In this document: positions 33,232-45,972 of the stretch, piece by piece
Position numbering within the stretch: the stretch's first letter is position 1
How the letters are laid out: the number at the start of each line of letters is the position of its first letter
Assembly (NCBI GenBank): GCA_033977485.1
Contig: CM066988.1
Span: forward strand, 78,960,669 to 79,024,668
Direction: 5' to 3'
DNA: 64,000 bases
From: Hydrangea macrophylla
Taxonomy: Eukaryota; Streptophyta; Magnoliopsida; Cornales; Hydrangeaceae
Position numbers and translations under genes: made by a program
The notes under the pieces: generated by a model
Databases searched by the model: none
What the model saw: the letters and a program-made list of their open reading frames with translations, nothing else
What the model was told of the DNA's origin: nothing

Positions 33232-36200
33232 ATGGTGGGACCCACAAGGAACCAAGCACGACTGGGAGCACCCATTCCTGAGGGTATGGACCCAACTGGA
33301 GTCTTCGAAGCTTTCATGCAACGGATGGAGCACATCGGCGATACCTACAATCATGCCACCAACGACAATGGCAACAACCACTTTGTCCCTCCAAGGCAGA
33401 CAGGCGATAAGCTATTGGAACGATTTCGTGGCCTGCGACCCGAGAAGTTCGACGGCATGGCAGAGTCCTGGAAAGCAGAGCAATGGGTACGAGAGTTGGA
33501 GCTAATCTTTGAAGCCCTGGAGTGCAGTGAGCTTGACAAGAGACGTCTAGCCGCATTTCAACTAACTTACTCCGCCGCGGACTGGTGGGAGGCCGAGAGA
33601 GCCACGATTGGGATTGACGCTGCAAGAAGAATGCCTTGGGAAGCATTCAAGACTCGATTTCTCGAGAAGTACTTCCCTGAGGATGAAAGAGATCAACAAG
33701 AGAGGAATTTCCTGAGTCTAACCCAAGGAAACTGGACAGTCAGAGAATATACTACACAATTTGAGCGACTTTCCCGTTTCGCTCCACATATGATAGACAC
33801 CTCCGTCAAGAAGGTCAAGCGATTCCATCAAGGACTCAACCCACACCTCCGGCACATGATGATAGGCCATCTGGGCCAGTCATTTGAAGGGATTGTCCGT
33901 CTTGCTTCAAGTTTGGAAAAGGATGCTTACCCTGTACAAGGACCACAAGTGAATCGACCTCCACCCAGGACCTTCCAACCAAGGAACTTTCCCGCGCAAT
34001 CATCAAGGAGCAATCAAGGATGGAAACCCCAGACCAACAACTATCAGGGAACTAAGCGCACATGGGATGGGACAAGGAAGCCCCAAGCTAATTTTCCTCG
34101 ACAACAGAATCAACAGCGAGGACCACCTCAGGCACAGCCCGTCGCCCAGCGACAAAACACTGATGGATGTTTTAACTGTGGAGTGCCCGGACATATTGCA
34201 AGGTATTGCACAGCCCCCAAGACCAACCGCCGTAATGACCTCGTTTGCCGCAACTGTAACAAGCCTGGCCACATAAGTAAGGATTGTCGAGCACCACGTG
34301 GAGGCTACTATGGAGCGCCTGCTCAAGGACAGCAAGGACAGGTTAGGGTGAATGCCATCATTCCTGACAATGCAGGGTATAATGCAGAGGAACAGCAAAA
34401 CTTGGAAGGTACACTCATCTTATTTCACTGTCAAGTTAGAGCTTTGTTTGATACCGGTGCCGCCCGTTCTTTCATAGCTATTAAGATGGTACGTGAATTG
34501 GGTTTGTTACCCCTAGCACTTGAACCGACCCTTAATGCCGTTTCGCCCTTGGGAGTATCCGTTAAGTTAGGTAAGGTGTGCAAGGATTGTCCCTTGACAC
34601 TAGAGGATAGGAATCTCCCAGCAGACTTGATAGTCCTGTCAATGTCTGAGTTTGACGTGATCCTAGGAATGGATTGGCTTACTAAGTATGGCGCTAACCT
34701 GGATTGTGTTAGTCGGACCATTGTCTTTTCGACGCCTGGTTGTCCGCAGATCAGATTTCAGTGCCAACCGTTGAGCGACATGTTTATCACAAGCTGCCTA
34801 GCCCCGATCAAGACTTCAAGCACGGAGCTTACTATCAAGCAGATCCCCGTTATTCAAGACTTTGAAGATGTGTTCCGAAGTATCTCAGGACTTCCGCCGA
34901 AGAGAGAGATAGACTTCTGCATCGAGTTAGCACCCGGAACATTGCCGATTTCCAAGACCCCGTATCGGATGGCGCCAACAGAAATGTTGGAATTGAAGAA
35001 GCAAGTTCAGGAACTTGAAGACTTAGGTTTTGTTCGCCCCAGTACATCGCCTTGGGGAGCACCAGTTTTATTTGTGAAAAAGAAGGACGGAGAGCTGCGA
35101 CTCTGTATCGACTACAGGGAGCTGAATAAGGTCACGATCAAGAATAGGTATCCACTTCCCCGGATAGACGACCTGTTCGATCAACTACAAGGATCAAGGA
35201 TATTCTCAAAAATTGATTTGCGTTCAGGATACCATCAATTACTAGTTCGGCCGAAAGATATACCGAAAACTGCCTTCAGAACGAGATATGGACACTACGA
35301 ATTTCTAGTGATGTCTTTTGGATTGACTAATGCCCCGGCAGTATTCATGGACCTAATGAATAGAGTATTCAGACCCTATCTGGATCAATTCATTATAGTA
35401 TTCATCGACGACATTCTAATTTATTCAAGGACGGAAGAAGAACATAAGAAGCATCTACAAATTGCTCTACAGACTCTCAGAGACAACAGTCTGTATGCGA
35501 AATTCAGCAAATGTGAATTCTGGCTTCAGGAAGTTAAATTTCTGGGACATGTGATATCACAGGATGGGATTTCCGTAGACTCATCTAAGATCGATGCAGT
35601 CTTGAGCTGGAACAGACCAACCAATGCGACCGAAGTTAGGAGTTTTCTAGGATTGGCTGGGTATTACCGGAAATTTGTGGAAGGATTCTCTAGAATCGCA
35701 GGACCGTTGACAAGCCTGACTAGGAAGGAGACGAAGTACGAATGGACTGATAGACATGAGGATGCATTTCAGGAATTGAAAGAGAGACTAACCTCAGCAC
35801 CCGTGCTTGCAATACCTAAGAGTGGTGAACAATTCATAATCTATAGTGATGCATCACACCAAGGACTTGGTTGTGTACTAATGCAAGAGGGGAATGTCAT
35901 TGCATACGGATCAAGACAATTGAAGCCGCACGAGAGGAACTATCCGACGCACGACTTAGAACTAGCCGCAATCGTGTTCGCCTTGAAGATTTGGAGACAC
36001 TATTTGTATGGAGAAAAGTTCGACTTGTTCTCAGATCATAAGAGTTTAAGGTACCTGTTCTCTCAAAAGGAGTTGAACATGCGACAACGGAGATGGATGG
36101 AACTACTCAAGGACTACGACTTCTCTTTGCAATACCACCCGGGTAAAGCAAATGTTGTAGCCGATGCTCTGAGTCGGAGGCCGCGCCTTTTGGTTGCTTC

Positions 36201-37737
36201 GATTTTGATTAGAGAATGGCGAGCATTGGAGACGTTAGCCGAATTCGATCTTCAACCAGTGGAATCAGGAGAAGGACAACACCTTGGATGCCTTGTTGTA
36301 CAACCGACTCTCATCAGCCGCATCTTGACAGCTCAACAGTCGAACGAGGATTTAAAGTTATGGTTTGCTAAGATGTCCGCAAAGGAACCCGAGATATGGA
36401 GTATTAGTACGGACGGAGCACTGAGATGCAAAGGCAGACTCTGTGTGCCAAATGACGATGGACTCAGGAAGAACATTCTGGACGAAGCACACAAGTCAAG
36501 GATGACTATCCACCCAGGAGGAAACAAGATGTATAAGGACTTGAAGAGAAACTTCTGGTGGCAAGGAATGAAGCGAGAAGTAGCCGAGTATGTATCGCAA
36601 TGTCTTATTTGCAAACAAGTAAAGGCAGAGCATCAGAAACCACCTGGGCTCCTACAACCGCTACCGATTCCTCAATGGAAATGGGAGCATATCACCATGG
36701 ATTTTGTGGTTGGATTGCCGAAGTCTCAGCAAAACCACGACGCTATTTGGGTAATAGTGGATCGACTCACCAAGTCAGCACATTTTATCGCCTACAGCAT
36801 GACGTACCCTGTTGAAAGATTGAGCCGGATGTATCTAGAGCAAGTTGTGCGACTGCACGGTGTACCCGTCTCAATAGTTTCAGATCGAGATTCACGCTTT
36901 ACCGCAGAATTCTGGAAGAGCCTTCAGACAGCAATGGGAACTTCATTAAATTTGAGTTCAGCCTTTCATCCACAGACAGACGGTCAGACAGAACGAGTCA
37001 ATCAAGTGATGGAAGATATGTTGCGAGCCTGTGTCATTGAATTCGAGAGTTCATGGGAGACACATCTACCTTTGATCGAGTTTGCCTACAACAACAGCTA
37101 CCACACGAGCATAGGGATGGCACCGTTTGAAGCTTTGTATGGAAGACCTTGCCGATCGCCGCTGTGTTGGGCCGAAGTCGGAGATACTCAACTACTTGGG
37201 CCCGAGATGATTCGAGAAACCAACGAGAAGATCCAGATTGTACGAGAAAAGATGAAGACAGCGCAATCCAGATACAAGAGCTATGCCGACAAGCGACGGA
37301 AAGATCTAGAGTTTGCAGTTGGAGATCATGTGCTACTCAAAGTCTCGCCAGTTCGAGGTATCGTCAGATTCGGACAGAAAAGAGGCAAGTTGTCGCCGCG
37401 ATTCATCGGACCGTTCGAGATCCTAGAACGTGTTGGAAAGGTTGCTTATCGACTTGCGTTGCCGCCAAAGATGTCAGGAGTACACAACGTTTTCCACATC
37501 AGCATGTTAAGAACGTGTGCCCACAACCTAGCGCACGAGATCAGTTTTGAAGATATCGAGGTGAACGAGAACGTGACCTACAACGAAGGACCAGTGCGTA
37601 TTCTAGACCGAGGAGTGAAGAAGCTCAGAAACAAGGAGATTCCGCTAGTGAAGGTTCAATGGAAGCACCACGACGAAGGAGAAGCTTCATGGGAGCTGGA
37701 GTCGGAGATGCGAGAGAAGTTTCCATTTTTGTTTTAA
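33232..37737 (+). CDS. G3 gag-pol polyprotein (gag-PR-RT-RH-IN-chromodomain)
   Basis: A single 1501-codon frame. Retrotransposon gag domain about residues 95-200. Two CCHC zinc knuckles begin at C313 and C339. Aspartic protease has D407-T-G. The RT active site is Asp726-Asp727 in FIDDILIYS. RNase H has D873 in [10 protein letters not shown]. The integrase zinc module starts near H1087 (H-H-C-C all visible), with catalytic D1157, D1218 and E1254 (D-x60-D-x35-E). The C-terminal 50 residues ([20 protein letters not shown], then W and [11 protein letters not shown]) form the chromodomain-like tail of Tekay/Del elements. No stop or frameshift. It encodes everything needed for capsid formation, reverse transcription and integration. 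The start at 33232 is the first ATG of the frame. How it is translated with another ORF upstream is unclear. Confidence 0.95.
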   Translation: MVGPTRNQARLGAPIPEGMDPTGVFEAFMQRMEHIGDTYNHATNDNGNNHFVPPRQTGDKLLERFRGLRPEKFDGMAESWKAEQWVRELELIFEALECSELDKRRLAAFQLTYSAADWWEAERATIGIDAARRMPWEAFKTRFLEKYFPEDERDQQERNFLSLTQGNWTVREYTTQFERLSRFAPHMIDTSVKKVKRFHQGLNPHLRHMMIGHLGQSFEGIVRLASSLEKDAYPVQGPQVNRPPPRTFQPRNFPAQSSRSNQGWKPQTNNYQGTKRTWDGTRKPQANFPRQQNQQRGPPQAQPVAQRQNTDGCFNCGVPGHIARYCTAPKTNRRNDLVCRNCNKPGHISKDCRAPRGGYYGAPAQGQQGQVRVNAIIPDNAGYNAEEQQNLEGTLILFHCQVRALFDTGAARSFIAIKMVRELGLLPLALEPTLNAVSPLGVSVKLGKVCKDCPLTLEDRNLPADLIVLSMSEFDVILGMDWLTKYGANLDCVSRTIVFSTPGCPQIRFQCQPLSDMFITSCLAPIKTSSTELTIKQIPVIQDFEDVFRSISGLPPKREIDFCIELAPGTLPISKTPYRMAPTEMLELKKQVQELEDLGFVRPSTSPWGAPVLFVKKKDGELRLCIDYRELNKVTIKNRYPLPRIDDLFDQLQGSRIFSKIDLRSGYHQLLVRPKDIPKTAFRTRYGHYEFLVMSFGLTNAPAVFMDLMNRVFRPYLDQFIIVFIDDILIYSRTEEEHKKHLQIALQTLRDNSLYAKFSKCEFWLQEVKFLGHVISQDGISVDSSKIDAVLSWNRPTNATEVRSFLGLAGYYRKFVEGFSRIAGPLTSLTRKETKYEWTDRHEDAFQELKERLTSAPVLAIPKSGEQFIIYSDASHQGLGCVLMQEGNVIAYGSRQLKPHERNYPTHDLELAAIVFALKIWRHYLYGEKFDLFSDHKSLRYLFSQKELNMRQRRWMELLKDYDFSLQYHPGKANVVADALSRRPRLLVASILIREWRALETLAEFDLQPVESGEGQHLGCLVVQPTLISRILTAQQSNEDLKLWFAKMSAKEPEIWSISTDGALRCKGRLCVPNDDGLRKNILDEAHKSRMTIHPGGNKMYKDLKRNFWWQGMKREVAEYVSQCLICKQVKAEHQKPPGLLQPLPIPQWKWEHITMDFVVGLPKSQQNHDAIWVIVDRLTKSAHFIAYSMTYPVERLSRMYLEQVVRLHGVPVSIVSDRDSRFTAEFWKSLQTAMGTSLNLSSAFHPQTDGQTERVNQVMEDMLRACVIEFESSWETHLPLIEFAYNNSYHTSIGMAPFEALYGRPCRSPLCWAEVGDTQLLGPEMIRETNEKIQIVREKMKTAQSRYKSYADKRRKDLEFAVGDHVLLKVSPVRGIVRFGQKRGKLSPRFIGPFEILERVGKVAYRLALPPKMSGVHNVFHISMLRTCAHNLAHEISFEDIEVNENVTYNEGPVRILDRGVKKLRNKEIPLVKVQWKHHDEGEASWELESEMREKFPFLF

Positions 37738-37754
37738 CCCAGTTTATTTCGGAT

Positions 37755-37788
37755 TTCGGGGACGAAATCTTTTGTGAGTGGTGGATGA
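37755..37788 (+). other. G3 pre-LTR motif and polypurine region
   Basis: TTTCGGGGACGAAATC followed by GTGAGTGGTGGATGA directly before the 3' LTR. The GGGGACGAAATC block is typical of this position in Tekay-like elements. Confidence 0.7.
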
Positions 37789-40010
37789 TGTAATACCCTG
37801 TATTCTTGTAATATATTATATAACTAAGACATTGTATGTTTCTTTTAATACTTGTATGAGCTTGGCCTTACCCTTGGTATATTTTACATACCAATCGATT
37901 GAACTTTATCTCAATCGATTGATTGTTCCAATCGATTGAACTTTATACCAATCGATTGATTGTATCAATCGATTGACACTTATGTCAATCGATTGGAGGC
38001 AGCTGGGCAGATTCTTTTGCTCTGGCTGGGGAGAAGCCACGTGAACACCTTCTCCTTATATATACCAGCCATTTTCCTGCGTTTTTCTCTTTAGAAAAAT
38101 CAGAGAGAGTGAGAGAGAGTGTTTTGTGTGTTCATATATATATATATACACTCATATATATATATACACATATATATATACATATATTTATTCACACACA
38201 CACAGATGGACTGAAAGAAAAGAAAAGGAGAGAAGAGGAGGAGACCAGAAAGAAGGAGAAAGAGAAGGGAGAAGACAGAGAGCAGAGGAAGAGAGGAGGA
38301 CCACCATTAGAGCTTCCAAAGCTCAAACACACATTCCCAAACACACCCTAGACACTTAAGGTGAGTTTTAAACTCACTTGGTAACTTGATATTGATGTTG
38401 GGACATGTTTTGAATGAAGAAATGGAAAGAAACCATGTAGTTTCGTTTATATGTTGCTGGGCAGTCTTCTCTGTGAAGAAGACGAAGTGTCAATCGATTG
38501 ACACTATATCAATCGATTGACATCTTTCATGTCTCAATCGATTGACATTTTATATCAATCGATTGACATGGATTGTGATCCAATCGATTGAACTTTCTTC
38601 CAATCGATTGACACTACTTTTATACCAATCGATTGACATATATACCAATCGATTGGAAGTTACAGTTTACTGTTTTACTTGTTTAGATAATGTAATAACT
38701 GTTTAGTTGTTTATTTACTGCTCAGTATTTCCCAGCATGCTTTATTACTGTAATACAAGACCTGATAATGAGTTAATGCGACGTAGGATCGTAGTAATAA
38801 CAAGACTATCGGATAATGTTTATGATGTTAGATAACGGAATAGTTGTGAATCCTTTGGAGTTAACATTCATTCATTCAGAGTAGTCGGGCCACATTGGGA
38901 TTGTCATGTATCGGTAATAGAGTTGAACTTAAGTAGGTTTGCTAAGATTCGGGAATCTTGCGTGGGCGGGCCTTGGTCGATCATATGTTCTTAAAAGCGG
39001 TAGACAGACGAAGGTGTCTATGACTTGCGGTGGACCGGACCAATTGCCCTAAGATAGCCAGATGATCTAATCATATGTTCTTAAAAGCGGTAGACAGACG
39101 AAGGTGTCTATGACATGCGGTGGACCGTGATCACTGGTAGACGTCGCTAAGTCGTGGCATAGAATGATGTACTGTTGTTTAAAGCGTTATATCCCTGACA
39201 TGCGGTGGACTGTGCATATGTTTTTAAAAGCGGGGGATGGACTAACGTGGTATCCATGACATGCGGTGGACTGTGCATATGTTCTTAAAAGCGGTGGATG
39301 AGCAATGGTATGTTATAGAGTTGAACTACTGTCGAGTCTGTCTCCCTTATCTAGACGTGTTATCGGTCTTATAATGAGTAAAACATTAGAAATCAGATAA
39401 TTGGTTTGATTAAAGGAGTTACCCTCACAGAATTCTAATTTGATTACGGTTTATAACTTGTAATAATATCAATAGTCGATACCCTGTTAGTATCTAACTC
39501 ACTCGGCTTTCATTAAGCTGACGGCGTTTATGCCGCTGGACATTTCTACGTTCCAGCGCATCCTGGTTATGACCATACAGGTGAAGGGCCTGCAGAAGAA
39601 GACTACTATGCCGGTGACGGAGTTCCTGTGAAGAATTTCCCCGACGGAGGTCAGACTGAAGAAGACTACTACGCCGAGGACTACCCTTATGCCAACTGAA
39701 GACTAGACTAGAATTGTAACTGATTATCTTTACCGTTTTAGAACCTTTTTGTAGTCAGGCATATGTTGCCTTGGCATTTGTACTTCCGCTGCTTTATATT
39801 TGATTCGAGACTCTGATATGTAATAGTTAGTAACTTCCGTTGACTTTATGTTATGTTACGATCAGAACCTAGACTTCATTCTTGTTACACTATTACTTTT
39901 GTTGCTTAGTACTGCGTGGTGTGGACAATCATGTGACTTCACCCGTCATTCCCTATGGACCCATAAAGGAAATTTATTTTTCTCTATTTATGCCGTTCCG
40001 GGGCGTGACA
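37789..40010 (+). repeat. G3 3' LTR, 2,222 bp
   Basis: Same content and order as 29528-31748, including both CAATCGATTG arrays (37892-37995 and about 38490-38654), a TATA box at 38057-38064 and the terminal GGGGCGTGACA. It is followed by the TGAAG target duplicate. Confidence 0.95.
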
Positions 40011-40024
40011 TGAAGTGGGTCACT

Positions 40025-40210
40025 AATCTTCGAACATGAAAATTTCTTCTTCCACAACCGCTTCATACTCTGCCAAATCTTTAAAAGTGGAGTCCAAACT
40101 CGATAATTCACGATTCCAGAAAGATGTGAAAGCGTCCAGAATGTCATTGAAAGTGTCTAAAATCTCCTAAGAATTGGTGGCACAAACAAGAGGTGATCCA
40201 GATGGAGAAT
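40025..40210 (-). pseudogene. G2 downstream coding remnant, acidic end
   Basis: On the G2 sense strand a frame reads EILDTFNDILDAFTSFWNRE, then LSSLDSTFKDLAEYEAVVEE and EIFMFED, then a stop. An in-frame TAG lies at the upstream side. It is well-formed protein sequence of unknown family, located after G2 integrase and before the 3' LTR. Confidence 0.4.
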
Positions 40211-40361
40211 TGGTGCGGACCTTCTTCTTGTGGCAGAGTACCCGGGAACCTTACAGGAGGTCCATGAAACAATAAATGTGGAAGGAACACAGGCGGTAGC
40301 AATGGATTCATAGTGATAATCCTGGATAAAGAAAATAGAAGAAAACAAAGAAGAGAGGAAA

Positions 40362-40922
40362 TTAAATTAAAACAAATGAAAGAATTAACAAAAAGGAGCA
40401 AACAAAGAAAGACGAAAAGAAAGATGAAATGTGACAATGAATTAACCTCAATATTGGCGTGATAGAACCACGTGCACTAGCAGGTAGGGGGCATTGAATC
40501 TGGAACAACAAATAGCTCATGTGCACGAAGATATATAGAACCGATGCAATGACAATGAAGTCATCTACATATGTGAAGACAACGTTATGGCATTCGGCCA
40601 CCACATCTTGTAAATCATCTTCATCCTATGGTTCCCACATCGAGTCGTTCTCCCATTGTTTCAAGAGTGCATCATCCACTTCCTCGACAAAATACCCCTC
40701 TGGTTCTCCTTCTTCCTCTGGGAGATCCACATGTTCAAAAGGGTTAATGTTGAGGAAAGCAGGGCTGTAAGGGATGTACCCTTAGGTCAAGTCAATAATA
40801 TCATCCGCCCCTGGCCCTTGATAAGGAGAAAGGCAAAATTCAATCTCCTTGGCAGTCCATGGTGGGTTAGGAAATTCTGAATCAGCCCATGACCCAATTG
40901 AGTGAACGTCATCATCTCTCAT
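40362..40922 (-). pseudogene. G2 env-position ORF (ORF3), broken, family unknown
   Basis: Starts ATG at 40922 on the minus strand after a pyrimidine-rich tract and TGCAAGCTGTAAG. The frame reads MRDDDVHSIGSWADSEFPNP, PWTAKEIEFCLSPYQGPG, stop, then SPAFLNINPFEHVDLPEEEG, KQWENDSMWEP, stop, then DLQDVVAECHNVVFTYVDD and a hydrophobic stretch. It sits about 190 bases downstream of the integrase end. Athila elements often have an env-like ORF here, but I see no signal peptide or clear transmembrane anchor at the start. At least two stops interrupt it. Confidence 0.45.
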
Positions 40923-41111
40923 TCTTACAGCTTGCAGAGGAGAGATTAAATAGAATAGCAGATTAGAGTCAAAATCACACTAAAAAACAGAAATAAATAA
41001 AGCAAAACAAAGTGTAGGAAAAAGAGAGAATACAATAATGTGAGAACACTCTTTAGTGTTTTAAGTAGAGGAATAGATGGGCTCACCTAGCTAGATGTGC
41101 TCGGCCTTTGG

Positions 41112-42307
41112 TTAAAAGTTCTCCAAGAACGGTTTTAATCTTTGACCATTAACCTTGAAATTTTCCTCATTCTTGGGATTTATGAGCTCAACGGCCCCAT
41201 GTGGAAAGACAGATTTAACAATGAACGGACCTGTCCACCGGGATCGGAGCTCACCTGGGAAAAGGTAAAGGCGAGAGTCATACAACAAGACTTTCTGCCC
41301 CGGCTCGAATAATTTACGAAAGATTGTTCTATCGTGGCGAGCCTTCAACCTTTTCTTATGCAACTTGGCAGAGTCATATGCATCTCTGCAAATTTCCTCT
41401 AGCTTTGCAAGTTGAAGTTTCGTTAACTGCCCTCCCTCTTTGATATCGAAGTTCAATAAGCGCATCGCCCAATATGCTTTATGCTCAATCTCGACATGGA
41501 GGTGGCAAGCCTTTCCATACACTAGCTTGTATGGGGACATTCCCAGGTTTATTTTATACGTAGTACGGTACGCCCATAAAACATTGGTCATCTTGTATGC
41601 CCAGTCTTTTCTGTTTGAACTAACTGTTTTGTCGAGAATATGTTTTATTTCTCAGTTAGCCAATTCTACCTGCTCGTTAGTCTGTGAGTGGGAGGCTAAG
41701 GCAATTTTATGGTTAACCGCTTACTTTTTGAGAAGTGACTCCAAGGGTCTGTTGTAGAAGTGCTTTCCTTGGTCACTAATTAACGCCTTAGGGGTTCCAA
41801 AACGCAAAAAGATGCTTTCTTTTAAGAAAAAACAATTGTTCGATGATCATTTCGCCTTGTTGGGATTGTCTCTACCCATTTCGAGATATACTCTACAGTA
41901 AGGAGTATATACTTGCAATTATTTGACTTCGGGAATGGGCCCATGAAATCTATGCCCAAACAATCAAAAATTTCAATTGTGATTCTGGGAGTCAGGGGCA
42001 TAGAGTTTCATTTGGAAATTGTACCAAGCTTTTGACAGTGTTAGCACAATTTACAAAAAGTATAGGCATCCTTGAATATGGTTGGCCAATAGAAACTGCT
42101 ATGTAAGATTTTTTGTGTGGTCTTCTGTGAGGCAAAATGGCCACTGCAGGCTTCCGAATGACATGAGGTTAGAATTACAGTGATATCCTCAATCGGAACA
42201 CAACGTCTGATGACCTGATCAGCGCAATATTTGAACAAGTATGGGTCATAAAAAAAAAGGTGATGTGCGAACGAGAGGAATCGTTTCTTATCTTGCTTTG
42301 GCCAATG
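41112..42307 (-). pseudogene. G2 (Athila-like) integrase, degenerate
   Basis: Frame 41591-41112 is the integrase C-terminal part with strong Athila-type wording (MTNVLWAYRTTYKINLGMSP, LVYGKACHLHVEIEHKAYWA, LRSRWTGPFIVKSVFPHGAV). Frame 42238-42041 holds the zinc-binding region (SACHSEACSGHF-like: TSCHSEACSGHFASQKT, FYWPTIFKDAYTFCKLC). Between them the core is present in pieces with frameshifts. The solo copia LTR at 42308 separates this from RNase H. Confidence 0.85.
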
Positions 42308-43923
42308 TGTTAGGGATGTATACTAAAAGCCATGCTTTATATAGTTAATTTATTATTTTAATAAAATTAGTTATTCCATTTTTATGAGAATCTGTGCGGG
42401 CAATATTTGTATTATATTATTTATTTAATATTATGCATGTGTGTCTCTCATTCTACATAGTAGGTGGTTTGGTGTGTAGAGTTTGGCTTACACACGGAAG
42501 ATCAGACCACCAGATATTGTAGAATGTAAGATTTTGGTTTACAGTCTTAGATGGGATTGGACACACCATCGGTAGGACTGCAGCATGGTGTTGTAGTAGG
42601 TTTGTCTTGACTGCGGAAAACGGTATAGTTTCAACTCGCTATGCTGGTACACTTTGTGTATTAAACGGGACTAACTTGGGGTAATTATCTTTATACTGAC
42701 TTATAAGATAATTAATACCTCATAGCTATTATGAGTGCTTATGCTCTAAATCCTAAGTTAATTTGTAGACACGTACATTTGATATTTACACTTTGATCCC
42801 TAAAAGGGTGAGATCCTTAAATGGGTCAATATCTCATTGGATTGGGTGGCAATATTAATTATGTGGTGGATATTTATTAATGATGGAATCCATGTCTCAA
42901 TTTTGGGATTGATGATATCCCCTTGAGAGAGCTTATAAGTTTTGATTATGTCAAACCCTACAGGTGGATTTTGTATCCGACATATCAGATAAGTTAAGCA
43001 GAGGATCTCAAGGAATTTTAAGAGATTAATTAAATATGATTGTCAGTAATTATATTTAATTAATGGATACCTGTAATCTTAACATGGGGAGATAATAAGC
43101 ATTTAATAACATGGAGCTCGAAATATATTTTTGAGATAAGGGTAGGAGTGCAATTATAATTCTTTAGTGGTATGAATTATAATTTATGAAAATAGGAATC
43201 TGATTCAGTTCGAATTAGGGTTTCCTAATTCTATAAGGAAGCCTATTCCTTATTGACTTCTTATGGTCCCTATCGTAGCCTATATATATGCTGCCTTGGC
43301 TCTTCTCTCAGGTTGCATGATTTCACATTCTAAGCTTCCCTTGACCTCCTAGCTTTCTTCTAGAAGGGTTTCCACCAAACCCTAGTCTCTATAAGCATTC
43401 AAGAGACATAGGAGTGAAGATCGCTAGCGTCGGACAACGCTCACTTAAAGAACTTCGGACTGCTCGATACTGATCGAAAGTTGCTGAATTTTTTACACGA
43501 CGTTCCTGACGTCGAGACAGAGCTGCTGCAAAAAATTCAAGTGAATCGGAGATCGTTTAGTCCTCCTGACGAACACATCTTTGTCGGATTAATGTGATCG
43601 AGATTGAATCGTCACAGCAATCAAAGAGAGTGTTATAATTGGGAATAGAAAATAGAATGTAAAGAGGGAAGAGCAGAAAACATAAAGGATTTCGAAAGAG
43701 CCCACACTCAGTTCGATATTCTGGCAGCAAATGAATACGGTAGAAGATCGTGAGCTGTTATCGAGCCCGTATTCTCGATTCGTCTACTACAGTAATCCGT
43801 TTTAGCAGTTTAAGGTAACCCTAGTTCCGCCCTTGTAGGGTTATTGTAGTTTTCACGTAATTTTTTTTGCAGTACCAACTTATACGCACTGTCAACGGAT
43901 TCTGGGAACCCAGTTTCCTAACA
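42308..43923 (+). mobile_element. Solo copia LTR, same family as C1
   Basis: 1,616 bases, TGTTAGGGATGTATAC to TTTCCTAACA, flanked by the perfect duplication CAATG (42303-42307 and 43924-43928). No internal sequence is present, so it arose by LTR-LTR recombination after insertion into G2. TATA-like TATATATAT at 43281-43289. Confidence 0.95.
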
Positions 43924-44303
43924 CAATGTTTGGGGGTTTCTCCTGTGACTAAAAAATTTACTATATCCACATACCAGGGCAAACTGGAAACAGTCATCAG
44001 TTGCTTGTCTGGAAATTCATCCTTAATCGGTAGCGATTCAGTATTGTCAACAAACGTTAACCGAGATAAATGGTCTGCGACCACATTTTCTACTCCCTTT
44101 TTATCTTTGATTGTGATGTCAAACTCTTGGAGTAGGAGTATCCAACGGATAAGCCTTTGTTTCGCATCTTTCTTGGATAACAGGTTTTTGAGGGCCAAGT
44201 GGTCTGTGAAACAGACAATTGGGGATCCTATCAGATAAGACCTAAATTTATCCAAAGCGAAAACTATAGCCAGCAGCTCTTTTTCAGTAGTTGTATAATT
44301 CAT
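43924..44303 (-). pseudogene. G2 RNase H domain
   Basis: Minus-strand frame from 44303: MNYTTTEKELLAIVFALDKF, CFTDHLALKNLLSKKDAKQR, WILLLQEFDITIKDKKGVEN and VVADHLSRL, all in gypsy RNase H order. It runs to the copia LTR insertion at 43923. Overlaps the RT frame by 4 bases in another register, so a frameshift separates them. Confidence 0.85.
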
Positions 44304-44965
44304 TCAAGCTTCGTTAAGTGTTCGACTAGCATTACATAAGGCTTATTATCCTTCCTCTGTCCTAGAACTGCACCAATGGCGTAGTCGCTAGCATTACACA
44401 TTAATTTGAATGGCAAACCCCAGTCGGGTGCCTGTATTATTGGTGTGGAGGTAAGGTGCTCTTTTAGTGCATCAAAAGATATTTGATAGCTTTTTGACCA
44501 CTCGAACGGTGTGTCTTTAACGAGTAGTTGACAGAGTGGTCGGGATATTGCTCTAAAATTCTGGATAAATCGACCATAAAATCCCGCATGTCCCAGAAAA
44601 GAGCGGATGTCTCTGACTGTTTGGGGGACAGGTAGATTCGAGATGATGTCGATTTTCGCTTTATCCACTTGGATACCTTTGTCAAATATAATGTGACCGA
44701 GGACTATTCCACTGGTTACCATGAAATGGCACTTTTCCCAGTTTAGTACTAGGAGTTTGTCCTCGCATCGTGCTAGCACACGTTCAAGATTGTCTAGACA
44801 GTTTTCAAAACTATGGCCGAACACAGCAAAATCATCCATGAAAACTTTGAGTATTTGTTCGACCATATCACTGAATATGCTTAGCATGCACCGCTGAAAA
44901 GTAGCATGTGCATTGCATAAACTGAAGGGCATACGGCGGTAAGCGAAAGTACCGAACAGACACAT
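44300..44965 (-). pseudogene. G2 reverse transcriptase, main part
   Basis: Minus-strand 221-codon frame with FGTFAYRRMPFSLCNAHATF, the active-site region with FMDDFAVFGHSF, the KCHFMVTSGIVLGHI block and HAGFYGRFIQNF. The active-site Asp pair is intact. It is separated from the N-terminal part of RT at 45005-45457 by a stop and frame change near 44965-45005. Confidence 0.85.
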
Positions 44966-45004
44966 GAAAGTTTTTTTCTCTTGATCTTTAGGAACAATTT
45001 CGAT

Positions 45005-45457
45005 TTAGTTATACCCACTGTATCCATCCAAAAAGCAATAGTACTTATGACCCGCCAATCGTTCTAGCATTTGATCCATGGATGGTAATGGAAAGTGGTC
45101 TTTTTGGGTCACGGTATTCAGTTTTCGGTAATCGATACACATCTGCCATCCAGTGGGGACGCGTGTTGGTACCAATTCACCGTCTTTATTAGGAATAACT
45201 GTTATGCCAACCTTCTTTGGTACCACTTGGGTTGGACTGACCCAAGGGCTGTCAGATATAGGATATATGATCCCAACATCAAGTAGCTTTAAAATTTCCT
45301 TTTTGACTACTTGCATGTTGGGATTTAGACGCTTTTGCATTTGTCGTGATGGTTTAACGTCTTCCTCCAAATATATTTTATGGGTGCAGACAGACGGCCT
45401 TATGCCTTTGAGGTCGGCAATAGTCCATCCTAATGCTCCCTTATATTGTTTCAGCAT
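45005..45457 (-). pseudogene. G2 reverse transcriptase, N-terminal part
   Basis: Minus-strand frame with LKGIRPSVCTHKIYLEED, KEILKLLDVGIIYPISDSPW, VVPKKVGITVIPNKD and MCIDYRKLNTVTQKDHFPLP, ending at LDGYSGYN. This is normal Athila RT order, followed by a stop. Confidence 0.85.
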
Positions 45458-45521
45458 TTGGATTAATTTACCCTCTTGTTCAGAATTTAATGTAGATGAA
45501 ATTATGACAGGATAAGTCTTT

Positions 45522-45972
45522 TCAGTCCCTAGAAAAGCGGTTGAGCTCTTTTGGAAGCTCCTTCAATTTCAAATCGGGAAACTGAAAGTTTGAGGGCATG
45601 ACTAACTTCACTTTTGGAGGTAATGGTTCATATGGTGTTACCCATATGCATTCAGCTCTATCCTCCTCTTTCGTTTCCATTATGAGGCAAGTTAGATTTA
45701 GGTCGCCGTCCAATGGGGCAGAGTTTTTAGGTTGGTAGCCAACATCAAATTGTGACACCACTACCTCCAAAGAATCTTTGTAGTCGACTAAATCAGCCTC
45801 ATCTTCAATGACCGTTTCGATGTAGTTAACTTCTTACTCATCCTAGTATTCTTCAGGTCTGGGATTTGAAAAGATTTTGACATTTAAAGTCATATTCCCG
45901 AATATGATGGTTATTATACCACTTCTTATTTTTATTGTGGCATCAATTGTGTTGAGGAATGGACGTCCGCTG
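45522..45972 (-). pseudogene. G2 protease C-terminal part and PR-RT linker
   Basis: Minus-strand frames read GRPFLNTIDATIKIRSGIIT and IIFGNMTLNVKIFSNP (end of aspartic protease), then a linker (VVSQFDVGYQPKNSAPLDGD, PELKLKELPKELN-like end). The protease catalytic Asp is missing because sequence is fused at 45972/45973 directly to the partial 5' LTR. Confidence 0.75.

Larger units (their letters stand above)
29528..40010 (+). mobile_element. Full-length Tekay-like Ty3/gypsy element (G3), intact and young
   Basis: 10,483 bases: LTRs 29528-31748 and 37789-40010, a primer site, an extra acidic ORF, a single uninterrupted gag-pol ORF and a purine-rich tract. The TSD is TGAAG at 29523-29527 and 40011-40015. 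LTR ends are TGTAATACCCTG and GGGGCGTGACA. By eye the LTRs differ by two substitutions (30961 C against T at 39223; 31133 G against A), one T-run base and one TA unit. This fits a very recent insertion. All catalytic residues I looked for are present. Confidence 0.95.
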
